Positions 45,763-56,447 of a stretch of DNA of 64,000 bases are shown here, piece after piece. The stretch covers positions 675,466-739,465 of the forward strand of contig JAJEKV010000174.1 of NCBI GenBank assembly GCA_021234155.1, in the 5' to 3' direction. How positions within the stretch are numbered: position 1 is the stretch's first letter; each line of letters opens with the position of its first letter. This stretch comes from Isoetes taiwanensis (taxonomy: Eukaryota > Streptophyta > Lycopodiopsida > Isoetales > Isoetaceae). The translations under genes and the position numbers were made by a program. Below the pieces are notes generated by a model, which had not been told where the DNA came from, searched no databases, and worked only from the letters and a program-made list of their open reading frames with translations.

Positions 45763-48700
45763 TTTTTTTTTTATATATATGTATGAAAAATAGTGCATTT
45801 CCAGTTCAAAACTTCTGGCTGAGCAGGGGCTTCTTGTCTATGAATAAATACCAGTGACAAAATAACCATTTGAGATGTACACTAGAGAGCCCAAATGGGA
45901 TTTTTTATCTACATATTATACTAGGCCACCACAATGTTATACATTGGACTCATGTTCCAGAATGCACATAATAACTCGTTCATCCTGCATAAAGCATAAA
46001 ATCATATAGATATAACTAGGTATCTTTATCTCCTTACTTCATCCTTGATGCTGAAACTGGCCTTTTGCAGAGTATACCATGTAATTACTTGTTGTACACC
46101 ATGTAATTACTTGTTGAGTGATATTTCAAAAAATTCTAAAGACCCGCTGTGATCTAGTTTTTTTATCTCACTCATATATTTGGAAATTCTTGCACATTTA
46201 AACTATAGTTCACTTCACATCCTAGTGTTTTCTACTAGCTGGATACTAGACTGACCCCTTACACCTTGTACAAAGGCTTATGGTACCTCTCACCTAACAT
46301 GAATTTGACACTTCTAACTACTGTAAATTGTAATAACATTTACTTCTACATATATAATCTATGTTTAACCTAAAAATGTTTTTTTCCCACGCTCGATAGC
46401 CCTGAGGATAGAAGAAAAAACCTTACCCTACATGCAAGCTAGCTGACAGTCCAGAATATCGGCCAGGCATGGCGATGGCGACTTACCTATTGAATTGGTG
46501 CACTAGAGCAGGGTTTCCCACCCTTTTTTTTGCAGATCCGGTAAGATCCTACCCACCTTAACCTAGGATTCGGATTGGTAACTTAGGGTTTCCAAAGAGC
46601 CTCAAATGTGGAACCTGGATTCAGACCAAAACCCCCTCACTTCTAGTTCAGACGAGGAAGCGTTGAGGGAGGAGTTCTTCTGGTGAATTTCTTGCTTGTC
46701 TATCGGACTCGATTTTTCTTGAATACAATAAATCAATGACCCGTCGTAAGGAATATAAAAGAGGCGAAAAAGAGGAATTCGTTTGGAGCTAGGGCCCTTA
46801 GCGGTAACAAAAAAGCATAATGGTGAATCCAAAGGTATACACAATAGTATTGGTGATAAAGACTTCTGGCTGGCTGAGCTATCCATTCACCAAACACAAC
46901 AAGAAGATGAGATTTCTTCGATCAAAGAAGATTGTCGGGTATAACCTTTAAGTTTTAAACTTAAATCGGGGATATGGATGCTGAAAATAGTCAGATTCAT
47001 TAGCTCCACTTGAGTTAGTTGATTAATGACTGAGATGCTCGCCATAATACAGGTCAACGTATTCAAACTATGGCTTTTTATTGAATTTCGAAATATTTTC
47101 CTTTGTAATATTACCTTAAATACTAGTCTCTTTTTCTACCTTGTCTTTCAAGCATGCAGTGGTAAAAAGGATACAATGGTGAACGGTGATAAACCGAGAA
47201 GTCTCATTGTACCTTTTGGCCCTTCATGCATTACCATTCTTATGCTAATGTCATGTTGTTTTGGCTGCAGTACCAGAGCTTCTCACGCCATTGTATTTTC
47301 TTTGTTTCGGTTTTGCTTGAAGATAATGGTGTTCTCGAGACTGGACTGGATTGCATACTTAGCTTTAAGGAAAAGAAAATGATGGAGACAAATTGACTAT
47401 AACTATGGTTTTTCTATCTCAAAACTTTTGGATCTCGGTGGTTGACTTTAATTGTTTCTAAATGAATAGATAGTTCATTGCATAGCTGGTAAATATGCAA
47501 TATTTTGCTTTTGCTAGGTGTCGATAGCACCCCTTGAAAGTTACAAGGCGTTTTTTTTTACTGCGGTTTATCGATATGATTAACAAGGGATATCTCGGAC
47601 CAAGTGACACACATACATGCCTCTCGGTTTTTTCTACCATACAAGAGCTAATGTCTATTAAGATTTTTGAATCGGTGTAGCCTTTGTTTCTTCGTTTAAT
47701 CAAAATAGACCACGGAATTCTAATGATTGTAAAGAGCTTCTTGCTTTTTAAAAGTTTGTGGTTTAAGTGATATCTTAGGCTGACCATAAAAGGGCATGAG
47801 GTTGAAACAAATCCACCTATAGCTTCCCTGGATCGTGCTTTTGTTACATATGAACTTTAAGTTTGCCAAAGGCTAGTATCTCTATAATACTACAAAGAAA
47901 TTATCTTAGCTGCTAGTGTGGCATATGATTCTGCTAAAACTACTCCATACACTTTGTTTTGGTCTCTTTTAAACCTACAGTAAGTACTATAATATGAAGT
48001 CCGATAGGCATGATCATTTTTCACCGAAGGTTTCTTTGTTTAATCGAGTCCCCTTTTTTTAAGGGTCAAATGCTCATAGTAGTCCAAGCACATCATTGGC
48101 AGTTATGTCCCTACCATGATATTTGTCTAACAACTGAAATATACATTTAGATTCAGTATTTGAGTCTGTTTATAAGAATGGCATGGCCTATTAGGAATAG
48201 CTTTTAAATCTTTGCTGGATTGCCTCTATACACTACTTAATACATAGTCGGAGCATAAATAGGCATTGGGCTGAATCTGTCCACATATAGATTCACCGCT
48301 TGTTTGTGTTACATAGTCTTTATGACTGTTAAAGGTTATTTTCTCCAGAGTACTACAATAATAATTGTAACAGTAGGGGTAACATATGTTGCAGGTTTAT
48401 AATACTCCATACGCACTATTTTGACTACTGCAACACAATATCCGTGCTATAATTTGCAGTCTAGTATTCAAGAGTATTGTCCTGGAAGACGTAGCTGTTT
48501 AATCGAGTGCCCTTTATAAAAGTTTAAATGAGTATAGTAGACCAAGCACGTCTTTGGCATTTAGGCTCCTACCATGTTTTATGTTTAAGAACTGAAATAA
48601 ACATTTTGACGCAATAATAGGGTCTAAATATAAAGATTGCACTTTCTTTTAAGAATTGCTCTTAAATCTCTGCCAAAGAGCCTCTTCACACTATATAATA

Positions 48701-48993
48701 TAATGGTTCAATGGTTCTAGGTAGGTTTACTTGGCCTCTAGATTTCAAGATCTGTCTATTGTAATTGATTCAAGGGTTCCCGATATGATCACTTGGCCTC
48801 TAGGCTTTAAGATTTTTTGATTACAATGGTTTCTGTAATAATAATAATATGTTTTGGAAAAGAATGATAAGACTTATAGATCACAGGCACCAGATTTGAA
48901 TGTACTTTCAAATGATTGGATTGATAATACGGTGGAAGGATTGACTGAAGCCGATGTCTGACCTAGGATTCTAGGTTAAGCCGGGTTTTTTTT
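45763..48993 (+). repeat. E2 5' direct repeat (DR2)
   Basis: Starts T-run-atatatatgtatgaaaaatag and ends ...ctaggttaagccggg-T8. Contains a frame-broken exon 1 (46,736-46,938). The remainder has no recognisable coding sequence. Confidence 0.93.
46736..46938 (+). pseudogene. E2 exon 1, 5' DR copy (frame broken as read)
   Basis: Aligns to the open exon at 54,102-54,296 but is 8 bases longer and out of frame. Differences cluster at CAG/CTG positions (cggactcgatttttcttg versus cagactctgattttgctg just upstream). The donor tgtcgg|gtataa is intact. Confidence 0.7.
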
Positions 48994-49023
48994 AGATACT
49001 TCAATTCTCTGGTTTAACCAGAG
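48962..49023 (+). promoter_or_regulatory. E2 5' junction: hairpin A, T8, hairpin B
   Basis: CCTAG-gatt-CTAGG (48,962-48,975), then 10 bases, T8 (48,986-48,993), 13 bases, and CTCTGGTT-T-AACCAGAG (49,007-49,023). Relative to E1, an A-T pair in hairpin B is replaced by G-C, and hairpin A is re-paired throughout. Confidence 0.78.
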
Positions 49024-49119
49024 TTGCCTGTATCTATGTAGTTTCTGTCGTTCTTTCCTTTATTACGCAAACTATTTCTACTCACAATGCTACACACTCA
49101 TATGTGCTGAACATTACAG

Positions 49120-50652
49120 GAAACTTTTGATGAAGAACAGTTCATTGTTATACCTCCCACATGGAACAAAGAATTATCTGATTTAGGATATGCTATGAGC
49201 AAGATGGAATGTCCAAATAATGCTGTACAGACTCTTTTATGTTGCATCAAAGACAACCGTGTACACGAATACATACATGAGAAAGAGGCTTTGAGAAAAG
49301 AGGGAGACTTCTCTGCTATCTCACACCTTGGATGTAGCGAGTGGATTTACCTAATTCCAGTTATAAACAAGGCCAAAGGCGAGGAGTATTTGGCTATTAT
49401 TGACGAGGTATATAATTCTCTGCCCAACAAAATCTATACCTGGACTACTGAGGAGGACACTTGCAAGGCAATGTTCAGCAAAGGGCTGTCGGCACTCAAG
49501 GCAGCCAATAAAATTCTGGAAGATGGTGAAGAAGCAGACCCACTTCTACTAGCACAAGAAGAAGGTATGGATGATCCTTTTGGAGCTTCTCTTCTGTCAG
49601 AAAATGATAAAAAGGCATTGCAAAAGGATTGCAATAGACTTGACCCTAACAATGATCAATTCAACTTTACACTTGAAAATTGTCTTCTCTTTCCTATTAT
49701 ACCAGAAAGACAAGTTGAACATCAAGCACTATTATATAACCAGGGCATCTGGAGGTCCAAAAATTTTGGGGCACTAGCACCTATCAGTAGGGAGGCCTGG
49801 ATTATTCTCGGAGGCATAACACCAGCCCAAATTGAAGCTACCAAGGTGGCTGCTGAAAAGATGGACAAATTTGTCAAAAAAGACAGAATTAAATTGATGA
49901 TTGACTGCAGATATTTTGATAAGACATGTAATAGGGAACCATATATATACATCAGTCAAAAAGGACACCAAGCATACCCCACTGAAACGAGGGATGATTT
50001 CTATGTGAAAAAAATGTGGAGGACCTTATGCCCTTACCTGAAGTGTGGTTGTGAAAACCGTGGCAAAAACTTCAAAGACAAAAAGCTGCAATGCAGAGAC
50101 AACATGACATGGTTTGACCATGCTATCTGGTACATGTTTAACAACCTCGATGAGCTTTTTCCTAGCATGTCTGCTGCTGCTCAGATGTTCTCGTTTACTA
50201 GCCTTCTCAAGAGTACTTTCAAAAAGAGCATTCTGGCATACTTGTCATACTTAGAAATGAGGAATGTTTTTATCTCTATGACAATGGATTTGGCGGCTGA
50301 CCCATGGGCAGACTTTAAGCTCAACAGGTCTAAATGCAAGATGGTCGAGATCACTGAGAAAACTATTAAACCAATCAGTTTTCTGAAAAATACAAGGATC
50401 CCCGCCCCATCTTTTCGTGGCAAAAAAACGTACAAGCAGGCCCGCACAAGTATCTCAAGTTGTTCCAACACCAAGGTTAGTTACCCGCCAAGAATGACCA
50501 TAGCTCCAGGCAGCAGTACAAAGAAAGAGACCGACGTGGATTCAATTGAATACTTGGGATCCTGTAAAAATGCTGAAACCTCAGTCAACAAAGCTGCACC
50601 ACAAGTTGGAGATCGTACTGCTGGTGCACAGGGACAGAAACTCAAATATTGA
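49120..50652 (+). CDS. E2 ORF1, conserved element protein of unknown function
   Basis: Open from an acceptor-like acattacag (ends 49,119) in phase 0 (E-T-F-D-E-E-Q-F) to TGA at 50,650-50,652, about 510 codons. The first ATG inside is at 49,195, so the true N-terminus is probably exon 1. Shared with E1: A-V-Q-T-L-L-x-C-I-K near the start; I-W-R-S-K-N-F-G-A-L-A-P; G-I-T-x-A; C-R-Y-F-D-K-T-C; Q-K-G-H-Q-A-Y-P-T-E-T-R-D-D-F-Y; W-R-T-L-C-P-Y-L-K-C-G-C; W-F-D-H-A-I-W-Y-M-F-N-N; E-K-T-I-K-P-I-S-F-L. The C-terminal 80 residues are Lys/Ser/Thr-rich and disordered-looking. The Cys/His pattern could bind zinc. It occupies the gag/ORF1 position before the RT. I recognise no family, protease or GIY-YIG motif. 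Confidence 0.8.
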   Translation, partial: ETFDEEQFIVIPPTWNKELSDLGYAMSKMECPNNAVQTLLCCIKDNRVHEYIHEKEALRKEGDFSAISHLGCSEWIYLIPVINKAKGEEYLAIIDEVYNSLPNKIYTWTTEEDTCKAMFSKGLSALKAANKILEDGEEADPLLLAQEEGMDDPFGASLLSENDKKALQKDCNRLDPNNDQFNFTLENCLLFPIIPERQVEHQALLYNQGIWRSKNFGALAPISREAWIILGGITPAQIEATKVAAEKMDKFVKKDRIKLMIDCRYFDKTCNREPYIYISQKGHQAYPTETRDDFYVKKMWRTLCPYLKCGCENRGKNFKDKKLQCRDNMTWFDHAIWYMFNNLDELFPSMSAAAQMFSFTSLLKSTFKKSILAYLSYLEMRNVFISMTMDLAADPWADFKLNRSKCKMVEITEKTIKPISFLKNTRIPAPSFRGKKTYKQARTSISSCSNTKVSYPPRMTIAPGSSTKKETDVDSIEYLGSCKNAETSVNKAAPQVGDRTAGAQGQKLKY

Positions 50653-50905
50653 GGTATTTACTATTGTGATTGATCACGCACTTTAAATCTGTAAAATATG
50701 CACTTGTTTATTCATTAGTTCTGTGTTACACTAGTATTCGTATGTCAAAAATAAATTTTTGACTATACACAATTTCCCCCTCTGCCACTTGGCTTGATCA
50801 AATACGTAATGACTACGTCATCCGGTATCCATATCTAGGCTACTCCTAGCTGGGAAGTTTTATATTGGTTTGTTTTAAGAATGATTTCCCTGGTGTTTAT
50901 TCCAG
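50653..50905 (+). other. Possible intron between E2 ORF1 and RT
   Basis: Right after the ORF1 stop comes G|GTATTT (GT at 50,654), and the RT frame opens after ttattccag (ends 50,905). The 250-bp interval is AT-rich with stops in all frames. If spliced, the ORF1 stop stays in the message, so the RT would be a second cistron unless another donor is used. Confidence 0.35.
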
Positions 50906-52977
50906 ATTCATAAAACGGTTAGAAAAGACTGTTTAGGAAGAGCACATCTTGCTATGGTGGGAGCCAAAGACAAAAAGAAGATTATCCATAGCATTTTCTT
51001 GTCCAAAGTTTTAGATAAGATTTGTTTACCCAAAATCTTCCTTAAAATCCTTACAGATACCCTCGGTGATGTTGGTAATCATATAATGGAAAACACTATG
51101 TTCAGTTGGAGGTACACAGAGAACTTGAGGGATATTTGCTATAAACCGTTTCCCATTTTTGCTACTGACAGAATCATCTCATGTCCTTGCAAAAACCCTA
51201 CTCTTTCAGAATTCATTAACGCTGGAATGGGACATGTTTGCACAACAGACCTCAGGGTAATACATAATAAAAAGCTCAGAAGGCTTTTCAAGAAAGGGTT
51301 AAACCATATTCCCAACAAGATGCTGGATATGGAAGATTTTAAGAAAGAATTGGAAAGTACTTGTACTAGTCTATTTTCGGCCCACAAGTATGCATTCCCA
51401 TACATCAAGGAAGACACAATAACCTTTATCAGAGACAAGCTCATTGGCACTGCCAGTTCCTCTATCAAAATGGCTTACAAAGACGACTGTTCTAGGAGCT
51501 TTGCACTGAATGATCCACTAGTTATTTGCAATCTAGAATGGTTGATCAAGAATTTTATATTTCTGGCATTGATAAGGCCAGTAATAACCCTGCATTTATC
51601 TGCCCACAGTTCATTAGAGACCTTGCTATTAAAAGGCTGAGTAGCAAAGACTTTCTCCCCATTGATAAACGCCCTGAGGCAATTAAAGATGAGATCAAAA
51701 GGGATATTCTACAGTTAACCAGCATCAATGCTTTTGAACATGAGAGACTCCCGTATTTACTGGGTATCTATAAGGCGCATAAGAATGATTTTCGCTGGAT
51801 CACAAATGCTCATGGGACGCTATACACAGAAATATCACAAATCATTACAAGTGTTCTCAATAATATTCTGGAAGAATGGCCAGAAATTTCTAAATGGGCA
51901 TGTGCTGGAATTTGCACCATAATCCCTGGTAAAGTATCCCCTAACTGGATAGTGGCTTCTATATACGATGTACTTCTCAATCTCCCTGATAAGGTTCATG
52001 AAGTCTTCGTAGCGGACATAACCAAGTGCTACGAGAATATTCCTTTACATGGTGATATTGGTATTTGCCGGATTATGGAACTGATCTTTGAGACTGCCTG
52101 GCAGTATATGAAAGGAGTCAATAAACACTATGATCTTTGGGTGAAAAAAAGTCCAGACAACCAATATGTTAGTAAATGGTTCAAGCATGTTCCACAAGGC
52201 AAGTGCTGGAGCAAAGTTGACCAACTTAACTTCTCAAATACTAACACGTGGCTCCTCAAAAACTGCTATATTAATATGGGAGTTGGCATTTGGAAACAAA
52301 TTTGTGGAATACCTATGGGTTTCTCTTGTAGCCCTTGCTGGTGTAATTTATACCTGGCTTGGTTCGAAATGAACTTCATAAAGAACCTTGCAAAACAGGG
52401 AAAGTACAAAGAAATAGAATCATTCAAATATACTTTTAGATACATGGATGATCTATTAGCTGTCAACAGCCCGAATATCAGAGATTTCCTGAAAAACTCA
52501 TTTATTGATGGTGTCAAACAGATCCAAATCTATGACATGGATACCCTAGGGATCAAAGAGGAAACAAGGTTCAAAAGTTTTTATGGGCAAGACAAGTACT
52601 TTGGTTTTATGGCCAACTTCCTCAACATGACCATAGAGGTTATCAGCAGAGAACTCGGCATCTATAGAACATGCAAATTCGACAAAAGGGATAATTTGCC
52701 CTTTACAGCACTTAAATATGTTCATGCTGACAGCTGCCGACCATACCATCAGGCATGTAATGTGATTCTATCACAGATAATGCCTTTCCTGTATATCAAC
52801 TCATGCCAAGCTTCTGCAACAGAAGACATAATTGCCTTACTCAACTGCTTCATCAAAAATGGCTTCGAACGTAATGGACTCAAAAGGAGAGTTATGATGT
52901 ATATCCACAACAATGAATTCCCTGGCCTCAAATTTGACAAGGAGATACTACTGCAGAACATTAAAAGCAGACATTAG
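50906..52977 (+). CDS. E2 reverse transcriptase, Penelope-like or unclassified, YMDD box
   Basis: Open from 50,906 (ATG at 50,954) to about 51,535. It then continues one frame over from about 51,520 to TAG at 52,977, so a single one-base frameshift near 51,512-51,535 separates the two. The N-terminal part carries F-K-K-G-L-N-H-I-P and a C-P-C segment. RT motifs: D-K-A-S-N-N-P (about 51,570), L-P-Y-L-L-G-I-Y-K-A-H-K with R-W-I-T-N-A (about 51,750-51,810), V-A-D-I-T-K-C-Y-E-N-I-P-L (motif A, about 52,010-52,050), G-I-P-M-G-F-S-C-S-P (motif B, about 52,305), F-R-Y-M-D-D-L-L-A-V-N (motif C, YMDD at 52,441-52,452) and F-L-N-M-T-I-E-V. A C-terminal H-A-D-S-C-R-P segment follows. The D-x-x-x-x-Y-x-N-I-P and KxHK patterns recall Penelope-like elements. 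No endonuclease, integrase or RNase H was recognised. Confidence 0.85.
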
Positions 52978-53022
52978 AGGTATTTCTCTTCGTAAGGCAG
53001 TTCTTTTAACATCAATATTTCG

Positions 53023-53133
53023 TATAGGGTTTTGGCATGACCTCTACTCAGTAGTAGGGGTCTGCCTTCCCTACTACTAAAATTACTAAAACAGAGGTCA
53101 AAGCCACCCTACGGGTGGCGGTAGGTTTTTTTT
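53023..53133 (+). ncRNA. E2 3' terminal structured module
   Basis: Starts TATAGGG. An outer stem pairs TAGGG (53,025), TGGC (53,033) and TGACCTCT (53,038-53,045) with AGAGGTCA (53,093-53,100), GCCA (53,103) and CCCTA (53,107-53,111). Inside sits a perfect 10-bp hairpin AGTAGTAGGG-(9 nt)-CCCTACTACT (53,050-53,078). The end is CCTACGGGTGGCGGTAGG-T8. CCACCC/GGGTGG can form an alternative hairpin that competes with the outer stem, so a conformational switch is possible. Confidence 0.75.
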
Positions 53134-54101
53134 ATATATGTATGAAAAATAGTGCATTTCCAGTTCAAAACTTCTGGCTGAGCAGGGGCTTCTTGTCTAT
53201 GAATAAATACCAGTGACAAAATAACCATTTGAGATGTACACTAGAGAGCCCAAATGGGATTTTTTATCTACATATTATACTAGGCCACCACAATGTTATA
53301 CATTGGACTCATGTTCCAGAATGCACATAATAACTCGTTCATCCTGCATAAAGCATAAAATCATATAGATATAACTAGGTATCTTTATCTCCTTACTTCA
53401 TCCTTGATGCTGAAACTTTGGCCCCGGCCTTTTGCGGAGTATACCATGTAATTACTTGTTGTACACCATGTAATTACTTGTTGAGTGATATTTCAAAAAA
53501 TTCTAAAGACCCGCTGTGATCTAGTTTTTTTATCTCACTCATATATTTGGAAATTCTTGCACATTTAAACTATAGTTCACTTCACATCCTAGTGTTTTCT
53601 ACTAGCTGGATACTAGACTGACCCCTTACACCTTGTACAAAGGCTTATGGTACCTCTCACCTAACATGAATTTGACACTTCTAACTACTGTAAATTGTAA
53701 TAACATTTACTTCTACATATATAATCTATGTTTAACCTAAAAATGTTTTTTTCCCACGCTCGATAGCCCTGAGGATAGAAGAAAAAACCTTACCCTACAT
53801 GCAAGCTAGCTGACAGTCCGGAATATCGGCCAGGCATGGCGATGGCGACTTACCTATTGAATTGGTGCACTAGAGCAGGGTTTCCCACCCTTTTTTTTGC
53901 AGATCCGGTAAGATCCTACCCACCTTAACCTAGGATTCGGATTGGTAACTTAGGGTTTCCAAAGAGCCTCAAATGTGGAACCTGGATTCAGACCAAAACC
54001 CCCTCACTTCTAGTTCGGGGCCGAGGAAGTTGAGGGAGGAGTTCTTCTGGTAATTTCTTGCTTGTCTATCAGACTCTGATTTTGCTGAATACAATAAATC
54101 A

Positions 54102-54296
54102 ATGACTGATCGTAAGGAATATAAGGGGCAGAAGAGGAATTCGTTTGGAGCTAGGGCCCTTAGCAGTAACAAAAAGCATAATGGTGAATCCAGCAGTATA
54201 CACAATAGTATTGGTGATAAAGACTCTGCTGCTGAGCTATCCATTCCTGAAACACAACAAGAAGATGAGATTTCTTCTGATCAAGAAGATTGTCGG
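54102..54296 (+). CDS. E2 exon 1 (inside the DR), intact in the 3' copy
   Basis: Open from ATG (M-T-D-R-K-E-Y-K-G-Q-K-R-N-S-F) for 65 codons to the donor TGTCGG|GTATAA, ending in phase 0 (...S-S-D-Q-E-D-C-R). Basic N-terminus, then Ser/Asn/Glu-rich: the same style as E1 exon 1, although the sequence similarity is limited to the basic start. In the 5' DR the same exon would splice to 49,120 (phase 0). Function unknown. A nuclear-localisation or RNA-binding leader is a guess. Confidence 0.55.
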
Positions 54297-55192
54297 GTAT
54301 AACCTTTAAGTTTTAAACTTAAATCCCGGGATATGGATCTTTGAAAATAGTCGATTCATTAGCTCCACTTGAGTTAGTTGATTAATGACACGAGATGCTC
54401 GCCATAATACAGTCACCGTATTCAAACTATGGCTTTTACTTGAATTTTGAAATATTTTCCTTTGTAATATTACCTTAAATACTAGTCTCTTTTTTCTACC
54501 TTGTCTTTCAAGCATGCGGGGGCAAAAGGATACAATGGCTGAATCGGTGATAAACCGAGAAGTCTCATTGTACCTTTTGGCCCTTCATCTGATACCATTC
54601 TTATGCTAATGTCATGTTGTTTGGTCAAGCCCAGTACCCGAGCTTCTCCACGCCATTGTATTTTCTTTATTTTCGTTTTTGCTTGAAGATAATGGTGTTA
54701 CGGAGACCGGACCGATTGCATACTTAGCTTTAAGGAAAGAAAATGATGGAGACAACAAATATAACTATGGTTTTCTATCTCAAAACTTTTGGATCTCGGT
54801 GGTTGACTTTCTTGTTTCTAAATGAATAGATAGTTCATTGCATAGGCGGTAAATATGCAATATTTTGCTTTTGCTAGGTGTTGATAGCACCCTTGAAAGT
54901 TACAAAGGCGTTTTTTTACTCCACGGTTTATGAGATATGATTAACAAAGGGATATCTCGGACCAGTGGACACATACATCTTTGCTCGGGTTTTTCTACCA
55001 TACAAGAGCTAATGTCTATTAAGATTTTGAATCGATGTAGCCTTTGTTTCTTCATTTAATCAAAATAGACCACGGAATTCTAATGATTGTAAAGAGCTTC
55101 TTGCTTTAAAAGTTTGTGGTTTAAGTGATATCTTAGAGCTGACCATAAAAGGCATGAGGTTGAAAGCAGTCCACCTATAGCTTCCCACAATG

Positions 55193-55355
55193 TTTTTTTT
55201 TTTTGAAGAACGTGTCGGCAATATATTAAAAAAGAATGGTAATGTTACAAAGCAAGTGAGGAGGAAGGAGAACTTTGCCCCAAAGAGACGCGATGATACC
55301 TCGACACTCCACAACAACCTGCAACTCTTCTTTTTTGTACAAACTTCCCCCCAAG
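55193..55355 (-). mobile_element. Short 5'-truncated LINE insertion in DR2'
   Basis: Present only in the 3' DR copy. Starts with T12 (a poly-A tail on the minus strand) followed by gaagaacgtgtcggcaatat, which resembles the 3' end of plant L1 elements. The other copy (about 47,835) reads straight across. Confidence 0.7.
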
Positions 55356-56447
55356 TTTTGTTACATATGAACTTTAAGTTTGCCAAAGGCTAGTATCTCT
55401 ATAATACTACGGTAATTATCTTAGCCGCTAGTGTGGCATATGATTCTATTTAAAACTACTCCATACACTTTGTTTTGGTTCTTTTAACACGCAGTAAGTG
55501 CTATAATATGAAGTCGATAGGCATGATCATTTTTCTGGAAGGTTTTGCTGTTTAATCGAGTCCCCTTTTTTTAAGGGTCAAATGCTCATAGTAGTATATA
55601 CATTTAGATTCAGTATTTGAGTCTGTTTATAAGAATGGCATGGCCTATTAGGAATAGCTTTTAAATCTTTCTGCCGGATTGCCTCTATACACTACTACTT
55701 AATACATAGTGAGACATAAATAGGCATTGGGGGCAATACGTCCACATATAGATTCACCGCTTGTTTGTGTTACATAGTCTTTATGACTGTTAAAGGTTAT
55801 TTTCTCCAGAGTACTACAATAATAATTGTAACAGTAGGGGTAACATATGTTGCAGGTTTATAATACTCCATACGCACTATTTTGACTACTGCAACACAAT
55901 ATCCGTGCTATAATTTGCGGTCTACTATTCATGAGTATTGTCCTGGAAGACGTAGCTGTTTAATCGAGTGCCCTTTATAAAAGTTTAAATGAGTATAGTA
56001 GACCAAACGCGTCTTTGGCATTTAGGCTCCTACCATGTTTTATGTTTAAGAACCCCGAAATAAACATTTTGGCCTTAATAATAGGGTCCGAATATAAAGA
56101 TTGCACTTTCTTTTAAAATTGCTCTTAAATCTACTCAAAAGAGCCTCTTCACACTATATAATATAATGGTTCAATGGTTCTAGGTAGGTTTACTTGGCCT
56201 CTAGATTTCAAGATCTGTCTATTGTAATTGATTCAAGGGTTCCCGATATGATCACTTGGCCTCTAGGCTTTAAGATTTTTTGATTACAATGGTTTCTGTA
56301 ATAATAATAATAGGTTTTGGAAAAGAATGATAAGACTTATAGATCACAGGCACCAGATTTGAATGAACTTTCAAATGATTGGATTGATAATACGGTGGAA
56401 GGATTGACTGAAGCCGATGTCTGACCTAGGATTCTAGGTTAAGCCGG

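Noticed and set aside
49120-52977. GIY-YIG endonuclease in E2 proteins
   Set aside because: No G-[IVL]-Y...Y-[IV]-G pair with a following Arg and Glu was visible in either ORF1 or RT.
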